NCBI RefSeq assembly: GCF_016545825.1
Contig: NC_052621.1
Location: 14,408,199-14,472,198, forward strand
DNA length: 64,000 nucleotides
Reading direction: 5' to 3'
Source: Eucalyptus grandis
Taxonomy: Eukaryota; Streptophyta; Magnoliopsida; Myrtales; Myrtaceae
The notes under the pieces are model-generated. The model was not told the DNA's origin, made no database searches, and was given only the letters and a program-made list of their open reading frames with translations. This document shows positions 34,640 through 45,799 of this stretch, piece by piece; the first letter of the stretch is position 1; each line of letters opens with the position of its first letter. A program made the position numbers and the translations under genes.

Positions 34640-37600
34640 CTAATAATTGATATACATTCACCTAACAACACCAATTTCAGCAGACATATCAATCCAATAT
34701 GATGGTCTCCGGTGGTCCAAAAGAGGTTGAGTCTTCACTTGATTCAGAATTCTGGTGCTTTTCCTTATATATGGTCTCGCAGCGATAGGCTTTGGAGGAG
34801 TTGTTGTAGCCTGAGATGACTGAGCCTGACGTTGTAATAGTGCCTTTGGCTTCATCGCAACATGCTTTCGAGGAGGTAATGTTGCGCGAGATGATTGAGA
34901 TTGGGAACTTGCCTTGGGTTGTGATGGTGCCTTTCGCTTTAAACCAAGATGCTTATGAGATATTGTAGCCTTAGATGACTGAGCTTCGGAATTGGCCTAA
35001 GGTTGCGATAGTAGCTTTGGCTTCAGCGCAACATGCTTTGGAGGAGGTAATGTTACACGAGATGATTGGGGTTGGGAACTTACCTAGAGTTGTGATGGTG
35101 CCTTTCGCTTTAAACCAAGATGCTTCTGAGCTATTGTAGCTTGAGATGACTGAGCTTGAGAACTGGCCTGAGGTTATGATAGTGTCGTTGGCTTCATTGC
35201 AACGTGCTTTGGAGGAGCTACTGTTGCATGATATGACTGACGTTGTGAAGTGGCCTTGGGTTGTAATAGTGGCTTCGGCGTCACCGCAATTTGTTTTCGA
35301 GGAGCTGCTGATATATGATATGACTGAGGTTGTGCACTAACTTGGGAATGCACCTTTGTTGTTGACGTAGCTCTTGTGACTACCCCTTTCTCCGGTAGGT
35401 TAACGAGCCTTGCACCAATTGTATTAGGCTACATAAGAATGAGTATCTTTTTAGCTTAAGGAGATAAGTAATTGCTATTATAAAAATTTAAAAATATTAC
35501 TCACCTTGCGAATATGAAGGTTTGTCATAGGATTTGCATCAACACCCAACCCTATCATTTTCGTCCTGTTGGCTTGTGATTCTCTCTGTATCATGCAATT
35601 TTCAATGGTAGGTCTTTTAAACTGAAATAATAGAAAATTCATTCAACATCAGAACGTAGTCACAATACATGTATACTTGGGGATTGAGGTATTACTCACC
35701 GGAATTTTTTCACGTCTATGCTTAGCCATTATATTGGCCGGTGCACTGCCTTCCCCTTGATTTGAACGAACTTCACCAAAAGCATTGGCCTCACCACTAC
35801 ATCCTCTAACATCAGCACTAGCATGAGTAGAAGTAGTGGCACTACATTCTCTTACATTTGCACGAGCACTACATTCTCTTACATCTGCACTAGTCTGAGC
35901 AGAAGCATTAACATGCCCACTATTGTCTCCTATTGAATTGGCATTTGCAGAAGCATTGGCATGGCTTTCGGATCCTCCTTCAGCTACGCTTGTCGTTGCT
36001 TTAGCTTTAGCCTGAATATATATTCAAAGTTACTAAATTGGAATCTTCATATACAAAACTTACAATAATGGTTAGATGACAACTTACTTGTCTTTTTCCG
36101 AGCCTTGGACCAATGTAATTAGCCTGAGATTGAGCATAAGCTTCAGCTGTACTTGCATTGGCATGAGCACTGGATGTACATACATTGACCTGAGCATTGG
36201 ATGTACATACATTTGCAGAAGCATTGGATGTACGTACATTGGCCCCAAAGATTGGCCTGAGAAGCACATATTAAGTATTGATTAACAACATGTTAAAGTG
36301 ACATGCCCAAAGATTAAGATGATCAGTTAGTTGAGGAAATACTTTTTTTAAAGGACATCCCTTGCGCTTATGTCCAATTTGTTTGCAAGCAGAACAAGTC
36401 ATTTGCTTACCCTCTTTAGTCATTCTATCACCTCTTACAAGCTCAATGGGTTGCTTTCTTCTACTCCTTTTTGGCCTACCAGGCATGTTCTTCATTGGTG
36501 GGGGTTGAGGAGCTTCTTTATTGGTTTTATTCCAAAATTTCTGTCTTCTCACCATAGGCATCATGAATTGATAAGCACTTAGATACTTTTCCTTGTTGAA
36601 GCACTCGGCTAGATAGTCGGTCGGATCATTTCTCTTATGGTGTATTGCACAAATGGCATGGCAACATGGACACAGAGTTCCCAAGCTCTACAAGAACAAG
36701 TTTCTAAATTCAAATCAACAACATATTTGTCACCACCTTCTGTAATCTCATATCCTTCATTTCCATTCCATATCAAATGGCAATACCTACTAGCAAATGT
36801 ATTCTCATGTAACTTACGCATAATCCTTGGACCGTAATTTCTAGTCTACCTAGCACATCCATCCCTCTGAGTATGCATTTTATTCATAACCATGATTCTA
36901 ATATCCTCCAAAGATACTCACAATGGCCTTGCACCTAGCTTCCACACACCCGCCATTGAACGCTTCACTCAGATTATTATCAACGACATCACATTTAATA
37001 TCGGTGTCAAAGGAGGCTTTGCACCAATGTTTTGGCTCAATACGGAATAAGTCATCATGACCTTCTCGAGTCAGTTCCTTCAACCTCTGTCTATGCATCT
37101 CGAAATCTGACATATTATTGCTCTTGACACATCTCCAAAATTGCCTCAACAACTGTTTTCCTTTGTATTTTTGACCCCAGTTGGAATAAATGTGCCTTGC
37201 ACACATCCTATGCTCTGCATTTGGCAACAGTTCAGCTACGATTGGACAAGACCCCGACAATTACCGAAAAAAGAAAATATATATGAAAACAGAAAGAAGA
37301 ACATTGTAATGTCACAATCAATTTACAAATGAAAACAGAAAAAAAAAAAAGCATACCTTTTGTTGATCACTTATCAACGCCCATCCGTCACCATTACACA
37401 TATCGAGGTCTGACTTCAACAATTCGATAAACCAAGTCCATGTGTCCTTATTCTTGATTCTTACCACTGCCCATGCCACTGGATACATTTGATTGTTGAC
37501 ATCCCTTCCAACGGCACATAACAACTCACCCTTGATCAAACCCCTCAAAAAACATCCATCTAATCCAATGATCTTTCTACATCCAGCCAAAAAACCTTTC

Positions 37601-38936
37601 TTGCAAGCATCAAAGCAAATGTAAACCCTATCAAATACTGGTAGAGAATTTGGCCATGGCCTTTCAACTTTCAATTTAAAATTGCTTGATGGGCTTGCAG
37701 TGTAAAGCTCTCCCAAGTAGTCGTGCATCTGTGCATATTCCTTCTTGTAATTGCCTTGCAATTCCTTCAATACTTTCAGCTTTGTTCTCCTACACTGACT
37801 GAAAGTGACATTTACTCCAAGTTGTTCTCTAACTAATTTCTTTAACTCAGGTGCTTTGATTTTAGGCATTGCAGAAATGAGAATCATGAAGTGCTTAGCT
37901 AAATAAGTGCTAGACACTCTCTTATTCTCGAAAGTGATACTGCATATATGCTGATTTACATACCTTCTCAAATGAAATGACCCAGTTTTTCTATCAAGAG
38001 CACCATAGATTATCCAAGTTACAATTGTTCTGCCACACTGCCTCTCTTACAACACTTTTTGTGTTCTTAGTGTATTTGATTGCTCTTTGCTCAGCCACAT
38101 AATACTTCAAAATTGCATTCTTGAACTCAGTTGCATCATCAAATGTCATGCCAACAATAAATTCTGGATTTGTACCACTTTGATCATATGATGGGAACCT
38201 ACTTCTCCTCCTTGAAATAACATCAACCTCTTCATCACCCTCATCATTTAAAATTGATTGAAGACTGTCTTCCTCATCTAAATCAGCATACTCTGTTTCG
38301 TACCCAGAATCATCTAACGATTGAGCCTCATCCACAATCGGTGGTTGGGAAGTACTAGTTGCCTCACTATAATTTAAAATTTGGAGCCTATGTCTTGCTG
38401 AAAATTCAATTAATTTTTTCCTTGCTTCAACCAGTTCAAAGTTATCATCATCACTCGCCTCTTCCATATCCACCAAATTATGTGCATCATCATCCTCTTC
38501 CTCATCTAGATCCCTATTGGCAACTCCAGCCCGATTCCGGTCATCATCAGTATTCCTAATCACATTAGACATATCTCTAGTTTCCATCTCAACACCCCTC
38601 ATCTCAGCTCCTGCCTTTTCATTATCAACATGCTCAACATATAGTGTAATATTTTCATAGCACAGATGATGATAAAATAGATCCATCACATCAGCGTTAT
38701 CCCATAAATACCTAAGAGTTACTCCGTCTACAAGAGTCTTACTTCCAGAACTCAGAAAAGAGTTTCTCTACTCTACACACACCCAAAGTCTCAATAGCTT
38801 CAATTATACTAGACAGTGAAGGCTTACTTAAACTTATTTCAGCAACATCAGCCCTTTCACCTATGTATTCCAATGGTGGGCCACCTTTAAATTTACCTCC
38901 ATAGCGAACAGTGACATAAACTTTGTTCTCGGCCAT
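34640..38936 (-). pseudogene. MuDR-type MULE transposase (broken, multi-exon)
   Basis: Minus-strand order: start at 38936 (MAENKVYVTVRYGG); acidic linker with DDD/EEE runs; Mutator DNA-binding domain (VGMTFDDATEFKNAILKYY, about 38160); MULE catalytic domain with FDACKKGFLAGCRKIIGLDG (first Asp), GRDVNNQMYPVAWAVV and ALISDQQK (second Asp); an intron at about 37268-37356; CARHIYSNW and DNNLSEAFN (acidic residue region); SWIM-type finger CSCRAWEL..CHA (about 36680); basic PGRPKRSRRKQP; and CCHC knuckle CSACKQIGHKRKGC. Downstream exons to about 34640 encode Ala/Ser/Asn/Thr- and Gln/Ser/Pro-rich repeats, with GTAAGT/GTGAGT donors at about 36090, 35700 and 35505. Frame breaks at about 38745, 38020 and 36675 (inside the SWIM finger) disable it. 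It would cut and paste elements bearing matching TIRs. Confidence 0.88.
34770..35340 (-). repeat. Tandem repeat in the C-terminal coding region of the MULE transposase
   Basis: Units of roughly 60-100 bp repeat GGCTTCATYGCAACATGCTT, GGAGGAGNTNNTGTTG and GATGACTGAG-type words. Read on the minus strand they give variants of KPKALLQRQ, QSSQATT and PPKHVA. Copies differ by several bases and by partial deletions. Confidence 0.6.
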
Positions 38937-39169
38937 TGGACCTACAAGGGAACAAAAACAAAAAGCAGAGCACTTTCAATCATCAAATTATTGAAGTAAT
39001 GTTCAAGTTTTAAATTGAAAATATTTTTATAAAAGACTAACAATCAATATAGAAACAACAAATTAGCATAATCCGTTTTACAGCCACAATGCAACTACAT
39101 GATCAATAGTGAGAGCAATGTTCTAATTTGCTGCAATGTTATAATTTATCGCAAGAATTGGAAAATGCA

Positions 39170-39545
39170 AAATAACCATAACGCAGATAGTAAAACGCCG
39201 CTATAATGTAGAGAGTAAAACACCTTTGCAAAACAAAACAAAAAAAATGGTAATATTACTATGACATACCCAAATACTATAATGTAGAGAGTGATACCAT
39301 TCTTTTTTTCTTTTCTAAAAATCCAAAGAATTCTACTTACTTTATACATTACATGAGGAGTCACCATCGCCGTCCCTGATGCCGCTCGCTCCGCCGTTGA
39401 GACGCCGAGATGCCCACAAGACATATCTTTGCATGAACTCGCAATCATCAAAGAAGAGAACATAAAGTCGATGTGTGTCAAACTCGAGCTCTCTAAACTC
39501 CAAATAATGAAGAACTGAGGATGCTAACTGACATCGTTTTACATA
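39170..39545 (-). repeat. Second copy of the inner TIR (promoter/exon-1) block
   Basis: This stretch repeats the neighbouring right-TIR segment 39560-39800: ATACCCAAATACTATAATG, GAGAGTGATACC, GGAGTCACCATCGCCGTC, CGCCGAGATGCCCACAAG and CATGAACTCGCAATCATCAAAG all have counterparts there. It lies directly upstream of the transposase start and provides another ATGGTGACTCCTCATG with a downstream GTAAGTAG donor (minus strand). Confidence 0.65.
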
Positions 39546-39599
39546 ATGCAGAGATTAAAGCACTTTTGCAAAACAAAAAAAATCGTAGCATTACCATGA

Positions 39600-40430
39600 G
39601 ATACCCAAATGTTATAATGCAGAGAGCGATACCTGCGTGAGGAGGAGTCGCCATCGTCTTCGCTGACCCTGTCGTCGTCCCCGACGCCAATCGCTTCACC
39701 GCTGAGATTTCCAAACTCCCGCAAAGAGGTCTTCACACGAACTCGCAATCGTCAAAGGAAGGAAAGAACACGAACTCACGACGAGCGTCAAACTCGAGGT
39801 TGATGAGGACCCAAATCGCAAGAGAACCACAAATCATCAAATTTGGGGCTTAGGGTTCGGACGAATTCGATTTAGGACTTACGGTATGAATGAATTCGAT
39901 TTGGGGCTTAGGATTCAGACGAGTTCGATTTGGGGCTTAGGGTTCGGACAAGTTCGATTTGGAGCTTAGGGGATACTCGGAAAGCGAAAGAATACGTAGA
40001 GATGGAGAGGGGAGGGAGAACACGATGGTGAAGAAGACGTACAAACGGAGGGGGAGATGATGTCGTGGTGAAGGAGAAAGGAGGAGACAACGTCGTGGCG
40101 AAGGAGAAAGGAGGAGATGGCGTCGTGGCGAAGGAGAAAGGAGGAGACAGGAGACGGCGTCGTGGTGAAGAAGAAATGAGGAGACGACGTCGTTCTGCAT
40201 GCGTGGCTTTTTTTTTTTTTTAAACTATTCGCAACGGAGGAGAGAGAAATGATTAAAAAAAGCCACACGGGGCCACGTCAGCTTTTTCCGTTAAGAAATT
40301 AGATGGCGTTGATTTTAGGACTAGTTTGAAACATTTTGACAAGTTGTAGGACTGAAATGCATTTTTTGCAAGTTTTAGGACTGAAATGCACTTTCGTGAC
40401 AAGTTGTAGGACTTCTGGAACACTTATCCC
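39600..40430 (-). repeat. Right TIR of the MULE
   Basis: Reverse complement of the left TIR with indels. It keeps the perfect terminal 14 bases, the ACGACGTCGT/GGAGAAAGGAGGAGA tandem block (about 40075-40200) and a shortened GGGGCTTAGGGTTCGGAC array (about 39838-39975). Confidence 0.85.
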
Positions 40431-40439
40431 ATTAAATTT

Positions 40440-42552
40440 TAATGGAAATCAATCCATGTATGCTGACCATGTTTTGATATCCCTGATTGGGTGTGCATTT
40501 GATTCCAACTTGAGGCTAATTTGGTTATGGATTGATGCTATTTTGATCAAGTAGACTCATAAATGCTTGTTAGAAAATATGGCTTCAATTTCATGGCAAT
40601 TTGTGATCAAACAATCATAATTTGCAGTCTCATATGCTCTGTTACAATTCTGATTGTATGTTGGAAGTTGTGGATTAAGTATAGATTAGATGAATTTTGT
40701 CTTAGCTTGGTTCTGTTTTGCTATTTTGCTGCTCTGTTCTTGTGTAAATTGTTTTAGCCGATTGACATATCTCTGCTCTTGAATTTTTTAGAAAAATATG
40801 CATGCTGAATCTAAGAATGTTGTCTTCTTAAAGCTGCTTGTGATATGCTGTTTTTTTTTTTTCTGTGGCTAGCTGCTATTAGTATTGAAATGAAATAGTC
40901 GATGTGTCACGATTTCGTATGCCTGATATGTCATTTTCTGTTTTAGCTTAAATGAGGTAATAGATGAGGCTTTCTGGTCTTGAGCCCTTTTAGACATAGA
41001 AAATAAACTTCTAGAGCTTCGATTTGATATGTCACACGCCCATAATGGATGTCGTTTGGTCACTCAAAAACACCTACAAAGTCTGTCAATTCTGCAGTAG
41101 TTTTTAGGTTGATTTGCTGTTTTGACTTACTGCAATTTTCTGTTTTAACTGGAACGAGCTGGTAGATGATATTATTAGGACTTAATGTCTTCTAGATATT
41201 TGTAATAGACTTCTCAAGCTTTCCATATACATATTATATGTGTGATTTGACTATTGTTTGCCCAGCCTAATGAATGTTACCATATCAATGTTTGACTCTG
41301 GAAATTCAGAGGATAGATTAGACTGATTTTCATTCGTGCTATGATTTCTATGATGATTTTTTGACGAAGTTGTCTGCATGAAACTTGTGCCTCATTGTCT
41401 TCTTGACATTTGAAACACGTGTTACAAGTTTCGCATTAATGCATGGCATATCATAGTTGAATCTTGTTTGATATGAATATCATGCATCCATTTGGCTAAT
41501 TGCAATTGAAATTTGTCAAGCATTACATTCTTAGTTCCAAGTCACTTTGCAATGTTAATGACTTGTGTGACGTCTTTACATTCTGATTTAGGGTTAAATG
41601 TTTACCCAAACCTTTTTCGCATTCAACCTTATGTCATGTGCAAGTTTCACATTTTTGTACATTGTCTAGGTGGTCTTACGAACCTTTAAACATGCCTTGT
41701 ATTTTGTCCTGTTTGTGACTTGAATTTGCTGGATTCATGTTCATGTTTGATGCTTATGTCTATTTGTTATAGTAATGACTTCTATGCGTTGTCTTAGTCA
41801 TATAAGATGAGGCAAGGAATCCTTGTTTCTTAGATTAGGTTTAGATTAGGACCCTGAGGATGGATATAGCGTGAAGATGGTGGAGGTCGATGTCTATTCC
41901 GACCATTGTCATGTACTATTTGTTTTCCTGACATATGTCTCGGGTTCTTTTCGTTGTATAAAACCCGACGAGTTACGGGTTTTCTTTCTTTCTTTTTTTA
42001 ATTGTTTTCTCTTTTATATTTTTTAGGACTGCCTGGTAGATTTACTATTTACTGCTTTTCTTTGATTGCTTACTTAATGTCTTGCAATTTCAATTTCATT
42101 GGTTGTTCTCCTTTCTATTTTTTTTTAGAAATAGAATAGCATGAAAATGATCAACCACGCATGATCATTTAGTCTAGGAATAATGATTCTAAAAATGTAA
42201 AAAGAAACGCATGGACATGTTAGGAAAAACACAACATATTGTTTAGGTACCGAAATGGTGTTAATAGCAATATTAGCGTAACCCAAGTCCCCGAACCTAG
42301 ATATCTGATTGTGTAGGAATCGAGGGTACACTCCCGACCCTCGATTGGGTTTTTAGCCAACCCCCAAAAAACAAGGCTAGTGGCGACTTCCGTCTATTTT
42401 TAGGATGTCATAAATAATTAGATTGTATGAATAAACCTACTGTCATGTGGGGTACGAGCTTGGGAGAGCTCATGATCTCGTGATCAAGTACTCCTAAACT
42501 CGACCTTTCCCACCTTGAACATTTTGAGGGGCGGTGAGATCGGGTCGCGACA
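40440..42552. other. 3' part of the giant LTR, no gene seen
   Basis: T-rich, non-coding. The last 600 bases carry a TATA box and the U5-like end shared with the Tat-like LTRs (GTGGCGACT, GCTTGGGAGAGCTC, GGTCGCGACA). Confidence 0.5.
41957..41963 (+). promoter_or_regulatory. Probable LTR promoter TATA box
   Basis: TATAAAA lies about 590 bases before the LTR end at 42552 and just before the small inverted repeat AAACCCGACGAGTTACGGGTTT. This is a typical U3/R position for a long LTR. Confidence 0.45.
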
Positions 42553-42557
42553 TACTT

Positions 42558-43029
42558 TTGTTTCTTTAACTTGATCCATCCTTTCATAAGTGACATGAAG
42601 TTTATCCCATATTTCTTTGATTGTTTCATAAGAAGATATTCTCTTATACTTAGTAGATGATAAAGCACAATAAAGAGAGTAGATAGCTTTTGCATCTAGG
42701 GCTTCCCTTTGTATTATTTTGTCTGAGATAGAGTGATAGAAGGTTCAAGAATTTCTCTATCTTTGTTTGCGTTGGGATTGATTCCTTTATTCACAACATC
42801 CTATTCCAAAGACTCTTGGATCTGAGGAATGCCTTAATCTTATTTTTCTAGATTTGTAATATTTCCCATCAAAGTATGATGGTCTAGTGTTGCTTTGTCC
42901 TTCAATGAGACTTGGTGTTATAATGCTAATCATAGAAGATTGTTAGCTAAAAAAAAAAAAAAAAAACATTTTTAGCTCAAAAGTAAAAACACTTTAATAA
43001 AAATGAGCAGCTTGCTTTGATACCAATTG
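42558..43029 (-). pseudogene. N-terminal gag fragment of the split Copia element
   Basis: Minus-strand translation gives pieces of the Copia gag (UBN2-like) core: DAK.IYSLYCALSS..YKRISSYET, IWDKLH and MDQVKETKV. The frame stops at the TACTT duplication and resumes at 23964 with NVLLGLYKSF, showing that both belong to one element. A TTGGTATCAAAGC primer site (minus strand, about 43015-43028) precedes gag. Confidence 0.7.
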
Positions 43030-43950
43030 ATGTAGCTAGCAAGTGTAACCTAAATGAGGTGAATAGGTGATTTTATAAGACCCTCACAAATTAATGCGAA
43101 GTAGAATGAGTCAAGATCAAAGTCTACACAAAGGTTAAATTTTTTTTTTATGAGATACAATAGAATTTAGATACACCCAGCGAGTGTGCAATATATTTTA
43201 ATAATAAACAATAAGAGCTAAGGGTTGAGAAATTTTACACAAGGTTTATTGTGATTTGGCTTAGATCAATCACGTATCCATTCTCTCACACTAATAACTT
43301 ATCGGCTAGATTTCACTATATGATCAACAAAAGATTACATTAGTCAACCACTCTTTCTATACTTCTCTCGTAATCACAAAATTGAAGCTCATGAAAGATG
43401 AGTGTATAGCCAAAATACGCTCGGACTTTGGAATTATATATTCTAGGCTTCATCTCTTACTTGCTTCTCAATCCCTTAATCTCCTCATATACTCCTCGAC
43501 TTAAAAATTAGCCGTTGGACAGTCTCTAGAGGATCATCTTCAAATCTACTCGTTAGACAAAACTGTATCAAGATGATTGAGTGATTGTTGAGCGATAGAA
43601 GCAGAATCTCCACTTAATTATGGTCGCCCATACAACAAGAGTCTATTTTCCATAAGTAGAGTTTCTCCATTTAGAGAGAATTTGTCTTTAGGATTGATTT
43701 GCCAATCAATTAGATTGAATGAATCATATCTTTCTTGGTGTGAAATCCAAACTAGATCACTTACCATTATATGTTCTAAGCTTGTGTCATGTTCTACCAA
43801 GTTGTCTTGTTCTAAACCTGCTATGTTCTGAGCTTGCTTTGTTCGGTACCTATCTTGTTTTGTATGTAAAGTCTGAGTATGATTTGTCTGAAGTAGATTT
43901 CACAATATGGATTTAAGTTTGAACAAATTCATTCTTAAAGTTGGCGTATG
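43030..43950 (-). repeat. Candidate 5' LTR of the split Copia element
   Basis: On the minus strand this sequence ends ...CACTTGCTAGCTACATCA, immediately before the tRNA-Met-type primer site. It is non-coding. The outer end is not defined, because no second LTR was found to compare with it. Confidence 0.4.
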
Positions 43951-44508
43951 AACAGATTTAACCTTAATGTCTGGACATATTTTGAATAAGTACAACTTCA
44001 ACATATAGTCTAATTTCCTTTACAAGTTCTATTAAAAAAATCACCCGCATAGCAGTTTATGCATCTTTCACCTAGTTACTCAATCATTAAAGATGTTAGT
44101 AACCTTTGATTACTTTGTCATCTTCAAATTCCAGTTTAACATGATTATTGCATTGTGATGTATTTCATCTCAATTATCATTCTGGATCGGCCATCTACAT
44201 CCATTAGGCGCATAGGCCAAGGTCTTTATTAATTTTCTTTTCTCAAATATAATATTCATTTTGTAATTTGAAAGATCAACTTAAAAATATTAAGTTTGGA
44301 TGAATGAAAAGTACTAAACTATAAACAATAATGTAATTCTTTATGTGGAAATTCAAAAAACAAGGGAATTTAGATCTTTATGATTTTTCACAATAACAAG
44401 GATGAAGACATACCTTTATCCATAGCATCAATGTTGAAAATGATTGTTGCAGAAAACAAGAGAAACAAATAAATTTGATTTCTTTCCCTTAACCCACTCT
44501 TTTACTTA

Positions 44509-45410
44509 GGCGAAAGATCGCTTCAAGTGCCAAAAGTTGGTATGAAGAGACACTTAAGTGTCAAAAGTTACGAAAATGACACTTAAGTGCTAAAATTAGA
44601 GCAAAATGGATCACTTAAGTGCCAATCCGGCCAAAATGTTGACGTGCGCAATTTCCGGCAAAGTAAGTGCAAAATGGTGTTGTTTTGCATGCTGACATGG
44701 CTAGACAATGCAAAAACGACATCGTTTTGGTGTTGACGTGGTAAAAAAATTAATATAAAAATTAATAAAATGAAATTTAAAACTAAATTTATTTAAAACA
44801 TTTATAAATAAAAATTAAAAAAATTAAAAAAAAAAAAATATTTTTTTATTAAAAAAATGGGAGGCGGCGGCTAAGGGCTAAGTCATCGCGCCGCCACCTC
44901 CCCGCCGCTGTCGAGAAGGGCTGGTGATGGAGGGGGAGGGTCGGCCGGGCCAGGGTTGCCGCCCACCGGGGTCACCTCGGTGGGCGGCCAAATCGGGTGA
45001 GGGCGAGCGAGCCCGCCACCATCGGTTGGTTGGGGTCGCCGACCCCCGGCTAGGGCCTGGCAACCCTGGTTGACCCTCCCGCTCCGTCGTGGGCCCTCCC
45101 GACGGTGGCGAGGAGGGCTCAACCCTTAGCCACCTCCCCACCCTTTTTTATTATTTTTAAATGTTTTAAAAAAATTAGTTTTAAATTTCATTTAATTAAT
45201 TTTTATATTAATTTTCTACCATGTTAGCACCAAAACGATGCTATTTTGGACTCGCTTCGCGGAAAAATCGACACGTCAGCATTTTGGTCGGATTGTCATT
45301 TAAGTGATCCATTTTGTTCCAGTTTTGGTACTTAAATATCACTTTCATAAATTTTAGCATTTACGTGTCCACTTGTGCCAACTTTTGGCACTTCATAGGT
45401 CTAGGTGTCC
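44509..45410. mobile_element. 902-bp long-TIR Mutator MITE with GC-rich core
   Basis: Perfect 9-bp target duplication TTTTACTTA (44500-44508 and 45411-45419). The arms (about 300 bp each) are inverted copies: left AAGTGCCAAAAGTTGG, GACACTTAAGTG, ATGGATCACTTAAGTGCCA and TTGACGTG match the right arm's complement. The centre (about 44865-45140) is GC-rich with GGGTGAGGGCGAGC and GGCGGCCAAATC words, giving open but low-complexity frames. There is no transposase. Confidence 0.88.
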
Positions 45411-45799
45411 TTTTACTTAACATATTCCATCCGATGGAGGATAGAATACAATATCCATTGTCTTGGGTGGAGAGAGGACCGAACTCTATTTATACAAGCT
45501 ATCAATAAGTGTCTTCTATCAAAACATATTTTATCTTCATGAGAGTTGCACCTCTTTGAAGGAATTGTAACTTCCCAATGGAATTGCATATTTTCATCTT
45601 TTTCATAATCAAAACATTTTAGCACTTAAATAGTTATTAAATCATGAATTAATAACATCATGCGAGTCACGATTATTCTTACATGAACCACATAAGTAGG
45701 TTTGTTGGGCTTGGCCCTAACCTTCTTAAAATCACGAATTGGGGAGGTAGATCGCACATAAGATAAGGTTGATTCATGACGCACTTGCTTTGGTACTTG

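Larger units (their letters stand above)
32306..40430. mobile_element. 8.1-kb Mutator-like element (MULE) with long TIRs and two convergent genes
   Basis: The ends are perfect inverted repeats GGGATAAGTGTTCC / GGAACACTTATCCC. A perfect 9-bp target duplication ATTAAATTT (32297-32305 and 40431-40439) is the Mutator hallmark. The TIRs are about 830 bp long. Inside are a plus-strand GRF-zinc-finger gene starting in the left TIR and a minus-strand MuDR-type transposase gene; the two converge, as mudrA and mudrB do in maize MuDR. Both genes carry frameshifts, so the copy is probably dead although its termini are intact. Confidence 0.93.
23970..42552 (+). mobile_element. Tat/Ogre-like LTR insertion (apparent giant solo LTR) interrupted by two later elements
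   Basis: The span starts TGTTGACACCTGA and ends GGGTCGCGACA, and is flanked by a perfect 5-bp duplication TACTT (23965-23969 and 42553-42557). It splits the gag frame of an older Copia element, which reads through once the insertion is ignored. The same ends (TGTTGACACCTAA and GGTCGCGACA) bound the 663-bp LTRs at 51623 and 57609, and the 3' portion shares GTGGCGACT, GCTTGGGAGAGCTC and GGTCGCGACA with them. Removing the Copia element (5,484 bp plus its target repeat) and the Mutator element (8,125 bp plus its repeat) leaves about 4.96 kb. I find no PBS, no PPT and no matching second LTR inside, so a giant solo LTR is the simplest reading; a non-autonomous element with very short LTRs is the alternative. 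Confidence 0.6.

Noticed and set aside
44878..45141. Open frames in the GC-rich core of the MITE at 44509
   Set aside because: Overlapping proline/glycine/arginine-rich frames with no homology, confined to the non-autonomous element's core.
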